DNA of 64,000 nucleotides from NCBI RefSeq assembly GCF_033958435.1, contig NC_134138.1, forward strand, positions 177,862,798 to 177,926,797. Reading direction: 5' to 3'. The notes below the pieces were generated by a model. The model saw only the letters and a list, made by a program, of their open reading frames with translations, searched no databases and was not told the DNA's origin. Within the stretch, counting starts at the first letter, position 1. The number at the start of each line of letters is the position of its first letter. This DNA comes from Carettochelys insculpta. Its lineage: Eukaryota; Chordata; Testudines; Carettochelyidae. The translations under genes were made by a program, and so were the position numbers. Positions 22,417-34,310 of this stretch are shown here, in pieces.

Positions 22417-25400
22417 ATTTGAAGAAGTTAGATCTGCTTAGGTTACCTTGTAGTGATGGTAAATCTTTATGTAAGATTAACTGAGTCCAGCATGTTGTCT
22501 CAAATCTTTTCTTCTCTAGATGCTCTGTTCACGCCTCAAAGTATACTATATTACCACAGACTCCCAACTTGTCTGAGCTGCTCGTAAGAGATATCCAGGA
22601 TACTGGAAGTCAGTGGGCGAAATGTATGATTATACTCTTGCAGAGGTAAAGGCATACATACTAGAGATACTAGAAGGGAGATCAGTATGCAGCTAACCTT
22701 GTAACAGTGACACCAACAATGATGTGAGAATAAGCATGCAGCATAATTTTATTTCTAGCACCTCTTCGGTGCTAACAGATCTCACAATGCTTGGTCAAGC
22801 CAGTGCTAGGAAAATAACTGGTTGCAGCAGGATGCGGTATTGATGAGGCAATTGGGAGCATTATTCCATTTGAGTCAGTAACAAATTAGTGCATGCAGCC
22901 TATATACATTATAGGTTGAGAGAACACTTTGTAACTGGAGATACTGTTCTTCAGAGCTGGGAAACTGAGCAATGAGTTCTATCATTAAGGACTGTGCTTA
23001 TTTTATTATTTTAAATATTTATACAACACACAGAGGTCTTATCAGGATCAGCATCCAAATGTACTAATACTGTGCAGAGAGCTCTTTTCTGAACATTATG
23101 TTAATCCTCGGATCCTCACAAAATTTCATCATGGGGAATTATGTTATGTGTGGCTGAATTCCCCTTTACATAAAACTAGAAAAGGTACCTCCTTTCCTGC
23201 TATACATTTCTAAGGTACACTGCTCTACACTGTTAAATGGATGACTTGTTTTCAACCAGTGCAAGCTGCATTTCAGTGTTGGATGAAGTGATTTTTCTGT
23301 CTATTTGCATATACATTTGTGAAGAACTTCAGAATTCATTGAGAGGAAAGGTGCTGGATAAACATACTACATTCATCAGGCATTGTGGATTTCTTTAACC
23401 CTTAGGGGGGTTTCGCTACATACACTGACTTTCTCACATATTCTAGTCATTCCTCTGGCAAGTCTGGAGAATAGCAATATCTCAGGAAGTGATTCCATTC
23501 ATTTCAATTCCAGTCAGTCCTATAGATTGCTTGTTTCTAAGGAAAAGGACTCAACAGTAGCATGCAATTATGATTAGTTGCAGTGGCACTTCTTGAGCAG
23601 TTTCAAGGCAAGAGGATTAGTCCAATGGAAGCAACTTCTTTCAATGGCAAGTCCCATAATACTTATAGAAATCTATCCGTTTGCACAAACACATTCAATT
23701 CCACACAGCCAGGAGAGGCACACTTTGCCCTTTATGCTCTTATTAAAGTGCCTTTTTTTATTTATTCCATATTCAGGCTTCTCAGAGATAACATAGAAAA
23801 AGGGGAGATCAAAGTTACTGTGCTTTAGCAACAACAGACCAGTGCTTTACTTCATCTTGTCTAGCAAACTGAGTCCTTCAGAAATACAAAGAGTATTGTC
23901 ACAACTGGGGTGTGGGGGAAAGAATTGCATTATAAAAGTCCATACGTAACAGTCAAGATACCATAATTATCTTGGTTTTGCAGCGAACATTTATTTTTGT
24001 GCATAAGGAACTTGTCACCTTCTACATATTCATTAAGCCTCTTGCATTTAAATGTTGTTTTAAAATGAGTCCAGTCTAATTTCACTGATAAAAATGTGAT
24101 TACTAGCTCTCATTATTTTCTAATGTGGCTGGCTAATTACCTATTATATAGGAAAAACCTTATGACTAATGTGTTATTAATAACCAGCTCTCTCCGCTAT
24201 GCTTTTTGTGACGAATGTGTGGTTATGCTGCATGGGGGTAGATCAGTCTTTTGAGTGCCCTTCAAAAATTACAACTCCCCCCCCCGCCCCTTCTCATGAA
24301 GTACTTTTTCATGAAGAAACACTGACATTTTGTTGTATTGCTCAGCGTTGGCCTGAAAATTGCATGTCTAAGCGAAGAAAGTTTTGGTCATGCCACACCA
24401 AAATAGCCAGGTGCTGTTAGAAATGGTGTTGGTGAGGCACTATTCTGTGTTCAGTTCTCAGAGGTGCCAACACCAAGAAATGAAAGTCACACTAGACGAT
24501 ATTTGTGAGTGCTACATGAACACAATCAAATAATTTTACAATGCCAGCACCTATATCAGATTCCTGCCATCTTCTGCCAGCCTAAATCCAGGTGCAGGAC
24601 CATTGAGGAGAGGCAAGGAGTAACTGTGTCAGCAGAAAAATAAACCTAACAAGTGGGCATAGCTGCTGGGTAAGAGGATATAGGCAAACAGCAGTGTTCT
24701 CTCCATCCATGTGCAGAATACATTTTTCGTGGACACCAAGGCACATCTATGAGCACCACCAATAGAAACAAATACCTAGTTGTGGACGCTGTGCTATTCA
24801 GCTGGGTGGCATTTGAAACTCTCCAGCATGGTGGGACAAGCACACAGTTTCCAGGGAAAACTGATAAATCGACCAACCTAAAGTTCAGCAGCCTTTGCCT
24901 AGAATCTAGTTGAATCTGATGTTTCCTCATCTGTGGGTGGGCACCTAGAACTGGGAGATTAATTTATACCAGCCTGTTTCTCCTTCAATGAATTTGTCTC
25001 TTATGTGACGGGTATGTGTCTCGGATTTATGTGCATCAGGTTAGGGATGTCCTAGCAATCTGTTGGTTTCACAGTGGTGTGTTCAAGAGTATGCAATGCA
25101 GCAGATGGAGGAGCAGCTCAAAAAATAAACAAATAAAAAAACAGGCCCCCCCAAAACACAAAAAACCTGTTTTGAAGTGATCTGACCAAAAAAAGAGGGT
25201 CACATTTTAAAAAAAAGTTTCGCAAAACTCTCCCGCTTTTTGACCAGCCATCAACACGAGTTTAGAAATTTAACATACATGCACAAAATCTTTTGGTGTT
25301 AAAAATTGTAAAAGCATGTCCCCCCTTTTTGACTGGCTCTAATCTTCAAGTATTTTTATTTCTGTGCATCACAAAATGCAGGCTGCCACTGTCGCCATTT

Positions 25401-26136
25401 CACGCTTTATAATGTGAACAACTTCAAGTGCCCCTCTAATATTGCTGCTTTCTATGATAGCCCTTTCCTGCCAAGGTTTATACACTCCACTCATTGACTT
25501 TAAATTGAGCTGACCTTTATGAATTAGAAAGCAATAGATGGGACACTACTCCTATCTTCACCATAGCAATTACTGAGAACAGTGCATAGACCCATTTCAT
25601 CTACCACATCACCTTCTTTCTCTTTCACTGCCCCTCTTCTGTCCATGCTAATATCAATTTTGTTTTCCCATATTTGTTCCTCACTTTGTCTGTTGTGTCT
25701 TCTCAACTTGATAGTTAGCTTCTCCTTTTTCTGCATTCCTCTGCTTATTTTTTTCTGAGCATCATTCTTTGTTCATTTAGTTTAAAACATGTACTCACAC
25801 TATTTTTATTTCTTGACGACCTTGTGGAAATGACTGATCAGCCCTCCACTTCCTCCTCAGATTTCAGACCTTTAGGAGTGAAAAAAATCATGGAACACAC
25901 GTGATCACATTATTTACTCCTTAGGCAGCTATGGAGGACACAATGAGTCATATTCATTGACAAAATCTTTCTGCCGTAGGGTAGTGTGGGTGTATGTGCC
26001 TAAGGTGCTTCCACACTACTGTGAACATACTCAGTTTCAAGATGAAATTCAGTTAGGACAAGAGCAAAATGTTACAGGTAGGAAGGAAAAAAAAATCAAA
26101 TGCACAAATACAACATGGAATAATCTTTAAGACTTA
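22417..26136. other. Unassigned AT-rich DNA
   Basis: 22985-23095 resembles an ancient sauropsid repeat (TTTATTATTTTAAATATTTAT followed by an ATCAGGATCAGC block). 24640-24930 is GC-richer with a 94-codon minus frame of no known domain. Nothing else is recognised. Confidence 0.35.
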
Positions 26137-26574
26137 GGCTGCTTCTACACTCTTACTCTCCCATCTCAGGTGGCATGGTAATGAGGCAGTTCAAAGCAGG
26201 CTAATGACGCACTAATGTGCATATTCAGCACCTCATTAGCACGGGGGTGGCCGTGGCACTTTGAAATTGATGTGGCTTGCAGCTGCATGGCTCGTCCAGA
26301 CAGGGCTCCTTTTCAAAAGGCCCCCAGCTACTTTGAAGTCCCCTTATTCCCATCTGCTCATAGGAATAAGGGGATTTTGAAGTTACCAGGGTTCTTTTGA
26401 AAAGGAGCCCCCTCTGGACGAGCTGCGCAGTGGCGAGCTGCGTCAATTTCAAAGTGCTGCGGCCACCCGCATGCTAATGAGGCGCTCAATATGTATTTCA
26501 GCACTTTATTAGTAAACTTCAAAATGGCCATTTGCATGGCCATTTCAAAGTTTTTGGCTAGTGTAGACACGGCC
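26137..26574. mobile_element. Foldback MITE, ATGGCCATTTCAAAG family (438 bp)
   Basis: The left end GGCTGCTTCTACAC and right end GTGTAGACACGGCC are inverted repeats. The centre is a palindrome around GGAATAAGGGG (about 26330-26385), and each half carries CTCATTAGC..GCAC and AGGAGCC. A shorter relative is at 30583-30829. Left flank TTA and right flank CTA are compatible with a 3-bp target site but not identical. Confidence 0.65.
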
Positions 26575-26594
26575 CTAGTAGCTCCCACAGAATT

Positions 26595-26690
26595 AGGCAG
26601 ACACTCCGCACTTTTGAAAATCACATCAGTTATTTAAGTGTCTTGATGTGGGTTTAGGCTCTGAACTTTTGAAAACCATAGCTGATAGCT
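26595..26690. repeat. Ancient sauropsid repeat, CTTTTGAAAA type
   Basis: Two CTTTTGAAAA words flank an AAGTGTCTTGATGTGGGTTTAGG-like core. The pattern recurs at about 40640-40720 and 40900-40975. I do not know the family name. Confidence 0.3.
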
Positions 26691-27003
26691 CTGTGTAGGC
26701 TTGACACCTGTATTATTAGGACTACATGTCCCAAATGATGATTATGATTGCTACGTAGCATCTGCAAGTACCACTGACTTCCAAGTGACTTGCAGATGCT
26801 TAGCACCTCCCTGCATGAGGTTTGTGTGTAATCCAGGATGGCAATCCCATAGCCTTAGCATGGCAAAGATGAAAAAAAAAAAACCCATGATAAATTGAAA
26901 GGACAGTTTTTGAATGTCCTGGTCTTGAAAAAAGTTCCATTTCAACCTATTTGCTGAAGGGGAGTGGTTTGTAATTAATTGCTCATGACCTAATAATTTT
27001 TTT

Positions 27004-27070
27004 TTAGTTTCTAAGGTACCACAGCACTAGTTGGTGTTTTTGAAGTTTACAGACTAGTACAACTACCGCC
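27004..27070 (+). mobile_element. Penelope-like repeat, 3' fragment
   Basis: TTAGTTTCTAAGGTACCACAGC through ACAGACTAGTACAACTACC matches the constant 3' part of the family. The 5' part is absent. Confidence 0.45.
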
Positions 27071-27128
27071 TGGTGGCAATAAAAGCATTTATGGTAATTA
27101 TAAAACAAAATAATTAATAATAATAAAT

Positions 27129-27460
27129 TCTGTGTCTAGACTAGCCCCCAACTTTGAATGGGGCACGGCAATTAGGGTGTTGGGAGATTACTAATGAAGC
27201 ACTACGGTGCATATGCAGCACTTCATTAGGCTAAATCTCCCCTGAGGCAACTTCGAATCATGAAACTTCAAAGTGCCGGCTTGTGTGTAGCTGTGGTCAG
27301 CTACAGGTACTTCAAAGTGCCCACTCTCCTTCGAAGTTGCTGCGGGGGAGATTTAGCCTAATGAAGTGCTGGATATGCACTGCAGCACTTCATTAGTAAT
27401 CTCCCAACACCCTAATTACCATGCCCCCTTCGAAATTGGGGGACAGTCTAGACACAGCCT
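27129..27460. mobile_element. Palindromic MITE, TTACTAATGAAGTGCTG family
   Basis: Ends CTGTGTCTAGACTAGCCCCC and GGGGGACAGTCTAGACACAGCC. GGGAGATTACTAATGAAGC..GCAGCACTTCATTAGGCTAA on the left is mirrored by TTTAGCCTAATGAAGTGCTG and CTTCATTAGTAATCTCCC on the right. Better preserved than the copy at 14.5 kb. Confidence 0.7.
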
Positions 27461-28581
27461 AAATGTTTATGGTGGAGCAGCTGGTGCCAGTTTTCCTTAG
27501 CACATCTTGGTACTCATCAAATTCTTCAGTTTTGGATAGCCAACCCAGTTATCAAAACGAGAAAGGCAATTCTCCAAAAACGACATTTTGCTTTTCGGCA
27601 AACTCTCATTTTGCTGTGGCTCTGTGCTGTTGCTTTGCTTCTAATGGGCCAGCCATATTATCCCATCTTCTTGGAACTTGTTTTAAAAAGCCTCAATTAT
27701 AAATAAGTATTTGTCTCTAGCCATCTGTGAATAAAGTCCATTGTAAATCATGGGAATTGCATTCAGGACCAAGTTGGAAAATACTATAGTTTTCTGGGGA
27801 ATGTGAGCAGATATGATCTGACCTAAAGTCATGCTAAGTAGCTCAACATTGCTATTTTCTATGAGATGTATTCACATTAAAATGGGATTATTTTTTTATG
27901 ATTCAGGCCTAAGAAACTGTCATTTATTTTTATTAGCTAATAGTCTTTTAACATATGCAACAGTGACAGTGATTCTACAGCAGCATAATATGTGGATTTC
28001 AGAGTTAATGCAAAAAAGCTTCTAATTTATTGGTATGATGTCATATGATCTGCTGACTGGAGCCAGGGACACCTGTCAACTTCTGCTGTTGACCTCTGAA
28101 TGCTGAGGGGGCTTTAACATGCTTGTGCATTTTATTTTTGGTAAAGTTGGAAATATTTCAAATTTGTATTTCATATGGAAATTCCCTCTTAGCATCAGAG
28201 TGATTCACAGAAAATATTTAAATACAAGGTTGTACTAGACCAACTGCCAGATGCATCTAAATGAACTGATAATGCATTGTCCTTGGATGGAGGAATGAGT
28301 CTGAGAAACACTGAGCTTGATTCTGCTTGCAGTTATACTGATGTAAATAAAGCTTAAAACTCCATTGACGTAAGCTAAGGTAGGAAAGCACCTATGAATT
28401 CCCTTATGAACTGCCTAGTCATCTCATTGATATTGTTCCATGTCAATTTATTTAACTGAAAATGTATGTGCTACTTGCCATCTCATACTGAAACACAAGT
28501 GAAAATGTCCATCAAAGCAAAGATGTGATTTCAATTGATCACTAATTTGTGGAAGGAGGCAAGCAGGTGCATAAAACTAGT
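27461..28581. other. Unassigned AT-rich DNA
   Basis: No gene or element is recognised, except that 28312-28385 resembles an old sauropsid repeat (ATACTGATGTAAATAAAGC..CTCCATTGACGTAAGC). Confidence 0.35.
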
Positions 28582-28947
28582 GACTAAATTGGGGCATCCA
28601 AACTTCTTTCATTGGGGTGCATACAGCAATTTTTTACATGTTCCAGGAGTCGAACACAAAATAGCCCCAAACCACCCCTCCACCCCAAAGCTTAACCCCC
28701 CTCCATAGCTCCAAACTGTCCTCCTAGCCCCAGGCTTAAGTGCCCTCAGAGCCCCAAACCACAACCCTCCCCAAAAATCCAGGATTAACTTACCCACAAG
28801 CTCCACATGCTGCCACCCCCTGCTACTCCTTTGCCAGGCCATCTCCTCTTCACTGCAGCTGTGTGGCTCCCCACAACCCTTCTACCCCCACCACAAACGT
28901 CCTGGCAGGGGCAGTTCCTTGCACCCTGCTGCACTGAAAGAATAGGA

Positions 28948-29009
28948 TTCAATTAAATTGGTTTGATGGCTGGATCTCTCCAGCCAGCCATTAAACCAAT
29001 TAAATTGAG
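28948..29009. repeat. Hairpin inside the hAT-like element
   Basis: CAATTAAATTGGTTTGATGG and its near-complement CCATTAAACCAATTAAATTG form a stem of about 26 bp (28948-28973 with 28984-29009) around a 10-bp loop. Confidence 0.7.
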
Positions 29010-29120
29010 TTCTACTTGTGTTACTCAATCGTTTTTTAATAAAATACCCCTTTAAAAATAAAGTACCACCAGTACCCCCAATTTTCAGACACATAAAATC
29101 CACGATCCCCCTCCCCTCCT

Positions 29121-29330
29121 CTTTAACCCAATATCCCCTCCTCTCCTCCAGAGCCAGGCACCAACATCTTCCCCCCACACCCCCTGCTTTAACCCAATCC
29201 TCCCTTTCCCAGAGCCAGGCACCCCCAGCTCCCCACTTTAACCCAATCTTCCCTCCACCAGAGCCAGGCACACCACAGTTCATGCTTTAACCTAGTTCCC
29301 CCTCCCCTCCTCCAAACCCAGGCCCCCTGA
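29121..29330. repeat. C-rich minisatellite, units of about 49-66 bp
   Basis: CTTTAACCCAAT starts units at 29121, 29187 and 29236, with a diverged start at 29285. The first three units continue to CAGAGCCAGGCAC. Confidence 0.7.
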
Positions 29331-29819
29331 CTATAATCCAATGTTGGCAACTCACTGGAGCCACTGCTGCCACCAACACCACTATTACCTCTACCCCACA
29401 CTTCTCCCTTCATGCACTGGAAAGGGATGCGTGTGCAGAGTGGTGCACAGCAGTCCCGCAGGTCTGAGCACTTTATTGCTCAAAGATGGGCATGCAGCTC
29501 CAGTGCACGAACCCCCCGCCACATCTCTCGGCCCTGATGTGCTGTATGGGAGCCATAGAAGGAGTCAGGCAGCAGAGGCAGGAGCCGCAGATGGCTCCTT
29601 ACATGGTCACATGTAGCTCGGAGCCGCCCAGCCACCTTTTAAAAAGGGCACCACTGCCAGCTCTGCAGATCAGATAAAAAGGCTCCACAAGCTGGATTCT
29701 GGCTCGCAGACTGCATGTTGGACATCCCTGGATTAAATCATATTCCCAGTAGGAAAATAAAAGTCTTAACAGAAGATGTAGAAAAATGTGTCCTAGCTTC
29801 CTATTTGATCAAAAGGAGA

Positions 29820-29946
29820 AATTACTTATGTTACAGTAATTCAATTGTTTGAAATGATTTTCCCCTTGGGGCCCCAACATAGGTTAAGTGGAGCATCCAT
29901 AGGGATGAAACAGCTTAGGAAACTCAAATTACTGTAAGGTAAGTAA
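29820..29946. repeat. Stem-loop repeat, TTACTTA..TTACAGTAATT
   Basis: TTACTTATGTTACAGTAATT (from 29822) pairs with AATTACTGTAAGGTAAGTAA (29927-29946). It resembles a dispersed sauropsid repeat with TTACAGTAA arms. The rest of 29947-30411 is unassigned. Confidence 0.4.
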
Positions 29947-30411
29947 CCTCTCCACCTTACTTGAGTATATGTCCCTGTGAGGACTCTACCATAGAAGATT
30001 CCCATACAGTAACACAGTGACTTGGGATATGCTTAGAGGTAAGTTCAAGATGTTCTGGGGGGACTGCATCATCAAAGGTGATATCATCTCTGGAAACAAG
30101 CAAGATGGCATTATCCTTGGCAAAGGTATAAATGGAAGACCAATTTTCAGTTCTATAGATTTATGTCACAGAAACATCTTTCAGTAACTCTACAGGTCTG
30201 GATAGAACTCTGTGGAATATTCTGTCACTCTGTGAAGGGGGTACATGCAAGTAGATTTATAACAGGATAAAATGCCATCCAAAACCTACTTTGAGAATCT
30301 TTCAGACAAAATGGTTGTCCTTCAATCCTCTTTGCAAATGATCTGGGAAAGACCTAAAAGAGACCTTAGCCATGCCCAGGTAGAAAGTGAGAACTCTTCC
30401 ATCACCTAGGC

Positions 30412-31000
30412 CATGGCATATGCTGCATTTACTTCTTTCTATAGGGGCACCATTACACTATATCCCGATCATCAGTTCCTCCCCGAGGTGTCTAGTGAAT
30501 ACAGTGTTAACCAACAGATCTGTCTGCCAGTGCTGTTCCCAAAGCTCATATCTTCAGAGTGGAAACCAGCCTACATACACTAGGGCTACGTGTACACAAG
30601 CACAAGTCTTTGAAATGGCCATGCAAATGGCCATTTGGAAGATTACTAATGAGGCGCTGAAATGCATATTCAGCATCTCATTAGCATGCTGGCATCTGCG
30701 GCTCTTCAAAATTGCTGCGTTTCGCTGCCGTGCAGCTCATCCAGATGGGGGTCCTTTTTGAAAGGACCCTGGGAACTTCGAAATCCCCTTATTCCTATCT
30801 GCTGATTTGTGCTAGTGTAGACGTAGCCCTTGTGTATGTAGGCTGGTTTCCACTCTGAAGGTATGAGCTTTGGGTACAGCACTGGCAGACAGATCTGTTG
30901 GTTAACACTGTATTCCATAGAGACTTCATGGAGGAACTGATGATAGGGACACAGTGTAATGTTATCTCTATAGAACGTAGTAAATGCAGGACATGCCATG
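30412..31000. repeat. 171-bp inverted duplication flanking a MITE
   Basis: 30412-30582 and 30830-31000 are imperfect reverse complements, sharing for example ACAGTGTTAACCAACAGATC and GGAAACCAGCCTACATACAC, with scattered substitutions along the arms. The spacer is exactly the 247-bp MITE at 30583-30829, whose own inverted termini continue the arms. The matching peptides from the two strands are a consequence of the duplication and are not evidence of coding. Confidence 0.85.
30583..30829. mobile_element. Foldback MITE, ATGGCCATTTCAAAG family (247 bp)
   Basis: Ends GGGCTACGTGTACACAAGC and GCTAGTGTAGACGTAGCCC. The interior GAAATGGCCATGCAAATGGCC, ATTACTAATGAGGCGCTGAA and CATCTCATTAGCATGC matches the longer copy at 26137-26574, but the central palindrome is cut short. 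Confidence 0.7.
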
Positions 31001-31459
31001 AAAGCACAGAGATCTTTCAATTCATCTAACTGTAGTGATGACAAAGAAGTTGTAAAGGAGAGGTGGAGGCAAGAACAGACAGGTATCCATTCAAAGGGGA
31101 ACCTTCTCGGGACACAGAGAGAACCAAGTTAAAGTTTCAACCAAAATCCAAATTCTGCACAGTGAGAAACAAATTTTGTAAGCTTTTGAGGAAACTATCC
31201 ATAGGAGGATGGGAAAAATCTCAGACACGCTCAAAGATGAATATAAGGCTGCGATGGCAGCCAAATGTATTCTAATTAATCTCATCAATATCTTTGTGTC
31301 TTTGACTTTAACCAGTAGTCTGGGACTTTGGACAACAACTCAAGAAGAGTGAAGAGAACATCTTCCACTTCCAAAGGTAAGTTCTGTGAATATTAGGTTT
31401 CCTACTTGATAGGAGAACTGACTGGACCTTAACCAAACATGTTAGCAACATGTTTGAGA
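31001..31459. other. Unassigned DNA
   Basis: No coding or repeat signal is recognised. Confidence 0.35.
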
Positions 31460-31597
31460 AAAAATAATATATTTAGCTGCCAGCTGATATACTAAATTCA
31501 TGTTCAAAAATAATATATTTAGCTGCCAGCTGATATACTAAATTCATGTTCAAAAATAATTTATTTAGCTGCCAGCTGATATATTAAATTCATGTTC
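31460..31597. repeat. Tandem repeat, three 46-bp units
   Basis: Units at 31460-31505, 31506-31551 and 31552-31597 contain TTTAGCTGCCAGCTGATATA and TAAATTCATGTTC. The first two are identical and the third has two changes. A diverged single unit is at 32918-32969. Confidence 0.9.
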
Positions 31598-33645
31598 CTG
31601 AAACAGAAACCATGCCTTCAAGTTGAAGAAAAAAAATAGATAGATTCCAAAGTTCTACAGTGGGACATCCTTCCTGAAGGAAACCTGAGACACACTGCCA
31701 CAGAGTGGTGAACAAAGTTTGAGTAGCATAGAGACCATGGCCAGGATAGCCCAATGAGGATAACCATCACTCTTTCTTGACATACTCTGAGTAAGGTCTT
31801 GAAAATAAGCAGTAAAAGTAAGCCTATCATAGTGTATGGGCATATTGTGCTATCAGAGCATCTCTTGATGAATTATATGGCCAGCATCTTGATGGAACAG
31901 AAAAGGGGGCATTTCTTGTTGTTTGGGGTTACCATATACAATTCATTGCTGCCTTTGTTGTTCAACATTACCCTGGTGGAGTGGCCCAATATGGTGTGAA
32001 GGAAGCACTGACAAGCTTATCAGACTGCTCCAGGACCTTGATATGGAGTTGTTGACCTCTTGTTCAGGCTATTTGCTAGGGCTGTGGCTAGGTAAGTCAC
32101 TCAGCCCAAAAGAGATGCATATATTGTGAGGTCTTTTTAAGGTTTCTCACCTGACTCCAAGCCGCTGTGGTGAGAGAGGGTTGTGGTGGTCCTCCTTCTC
32201 CAGGGCAGCCTATATAATGAACCCCTCAGCCCCAGCCACACTCCAGACCAATGATTTAAATGAAATATGCACATTTTCATTTTATTTTCCAAAATCCAAA
32301 ATTAATTGAATTAAAACCCAGGCAACACAAGGTACATTTTCTAGTACATGAATAACTAAAACCTATGCTCCCTGGGAAAACATCATGAGGTAAGTGCAAT
32401 TTTTTTGAGGTGTCCTTCTTAAAAATCACATTTTGTGCCAGACAAGAAATTTAGTTCCAGACATAACATCAATAGATTCCAGTAGCTATGCAATATTCTA
32501 GAGACCCAAGGCTGCCATAAACCCTGCTTAACTGGCCTGTTAAGTCTCTTTACTGCTCTTCTGTGTCACTAGAGTGGCACAAAGCTGCCAGAATGTACAG
32601 GGAACTAGCCCATAATATATGCTTTTCAGTCTCCAATGGTAGACAACATTAAATAGTTACACCCAGAGTTGTATAAAAACTGCATGCACTTAAATACATT
32701 CTATCTGAAAACTGTGCTACAAAGCAGGAAAAGGAAATCAGGCAGTAGTGACAGAGCTCATTCCATGAAAATAATTAAAGGGACTTGTGTATTTTTGTGT
32801 GTTCATAATTCAGTTTTCATTGTATTAAGAGACAACATCCCTACCTACTACAAAGGCATGCCCAGCCTCAAGCTGAATATGAACTGTACTGTAAATGCTA
32901 GAGCATAATGTGTGTAAATTAAATTTTTTAGCTGTCACTTGATATACTAAACTCATGTTCTTGAAACAGTGGTGTATCAAACCACAGTGAGCATTCTTTT
33001 ATATTTCTTGAGTAATTTCAGTGTGCCAGACATACAGATAGACTGAATTAGGGCTAATGTGTCCACTTTAATTACATAAATCTGCTGAATTAAATTAATA
33101 TAAAGCTGCTGACAGAAATACTATATTTGATGTGATTTTTTAGGTTGTCTGAAAATTAGCATTCTTCAAGAGACTTCACAAAGATAAAGAAACAAGGCTT
33201 CTGGATAAGATAATCTGGTAAATTTAATTTAATGTAGGAAATACATAGGTCACTCTGGGCCCAGCCATGTCCTTACACATATCCTGGAAAACTCTGTGGA
33301 CTCCAGCAGAAATTAGGAGAACATAGCCGAGGAAAGAATTTGTTCTGTGCATTTAATTTTCTACTTTTTCTCCCCCATCCCATTATCCTAGTGAAAATGT
33401 TTGAGCAAAGAATCACAGCACTAATTTGAAAAGGCATTCAACTTGTAAACTTAATTCTAATGGTTGGAAGGCCTCCGTAGGAACCCAGATCATCAGGGCG
33501 AGTGACTGGAGCAATCCCAGAGACTATGAGGACATAGCAGGATGGGTAATAAAGACCCTGTTTTTGGCACCATCAAACCACATGGCAGTCCATATGGTCT
33601 ACTTACCTACAGCACAAAATAGCTGGAATTATCCACATAGTCTGA
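31598..33645. other. Unassigned DNA with a lone 46-bp-type unit
   Basis: 32918-32969 (TTTTTTAGCTGTCACTTGATATACTAAACTCATGTTC followed by TTGAAACAG) matches the tandem unit and its downstream flank (CTGAAACAG at 31598). Otherwise no element or gene is recognised. Confidence 0.5.
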
Positions 33646-33663
33646 GGCCAGGTCTACACCAAA

Positions 33664-34103
33664 GCTGAGTCTACACTACAGATTTCTGTTGACAGACGCA
33701 GACTTCTGTTGACAAAACTTGGGAGCATCCACACTACAAATGCATCCTGTTGAGAATCTGTCAATAGAATGCAGCAGTTTTCCCAGCTGAGTTCTGTCTT
33801 GACCCTACGACGCATAGTGCCTATGTCGACAGAGTCTGGCAACAAAAAAATAGTGTAGATGCTCCAGGAGGCCCTTTGTCAATAGACAAAGCTTCCATTT
33901 CACGAGGCCCTGTTTGTAAAGCTTCTGGTTGTCTGTTCTGTTGACAGAGGGCTGAGCAATCTGGCCGCTCTGTATTGACAGAGGGCATTGACACGGGGAA
34001 CCTGTATTAGATGTGGATGTATTCTGGAGACAGAGAGACAGAGGTTTTGTTGGGAAATATCTGTCAACAGTGACTTCTGTCAATGGAACTCTATAGTGCA
34101 GAA
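33664..34103. mobile_element. Harbinger-type MITE, TGTTGACAGA family
   Basis: Starts at GAGTCTACACTACAG and carries many TCTGTTGACAGA-like words on both strands, with GTAAAGCTTCTGGTTGTCTG and GCCGCTCTGTATTGACAGAG in common with the 58.3-kb copy. It ends near ACTCTATAGTGCAG. A second TCTACACC start-like word at 33651 suggests an additional nested end. Confidence 0.65.
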
Positions 34104-34119
34104 ACTGCTTAAGAAAATA

Positions 34120-34310
34120 AGTAAATTTCAGATCTGTAATTCTGGCTATGGCAATTGTGTAGCTAGAATCGACATATCTGCAATTGACTTACCCGACTGT
34201 CTTAACTGAGGGAGGTTGATGGGAGTGTTTCTCCTGTTGACCTCCCTTACTCCTAGTAACAGCAAGGAGTACCGGTGTCAGCTGCTGACCCCAGACAGAT
34301 GCATTTTACA
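34120..34310. mobile_element. MITE fragment, TAGCTAGAATCGA family
   Basis: TCTGGCTATGGCAATTGTGT, AGCTAGAATCGACATATCTG, ATTGACTTAC and GGAGTACCGGTGTCAGCTGC. The same blocks are found at 51535-51680. Confidence 0.5.

Larger units (their letters stand above)
28590..29730. mobile_element. hAT-like non-autonomous element (1.14 kb) with 8-bp target-site duplication
   Basis: The left end TGGGGCATCCAAACTT and right end (reverse complement) CAGGGATGTCCAACATG are hAT-type inverted repeats that differ mainly by transitions. Flanks GACTAAAT (28582-28589) and GATTAAAT (29731-29738) match at 7 of 8 positions. Inside are a strong hairpin (28948-29009) and a minisatellite (29121-29330). Several overlapping frames on both strands (up to 133 codons) come from the C-rich repeats and have no domain. 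No transposase is present. Confidence 0.65.

Noticed and set aside
24199..24420. 73-codon cysteine-containing frame as a small secreted peptide
   Set aside because: No signal peptide or conserved cysteine pattern, and a C-run interrupts it.
29018..29290. Proline-rich open frames on + and glycine-rich ones on -
   Set aside because: They are produced by the C-rich minisatellite inside the hAT-like element.
30387..31007. Matching peptides on opposite strands (shared SVCQCC..SSYLQSGNQPTYTRAT-type sequence) as conserved protein
   Set aside because: The similarity is explained by the 171-bp inverted DNA duplication, not by coding constraint.
31460..31597. CRISPR array
   Set aside because: The 46-bp units are strictly head to tail with no variable spacers, and the DNA is vertebrate.
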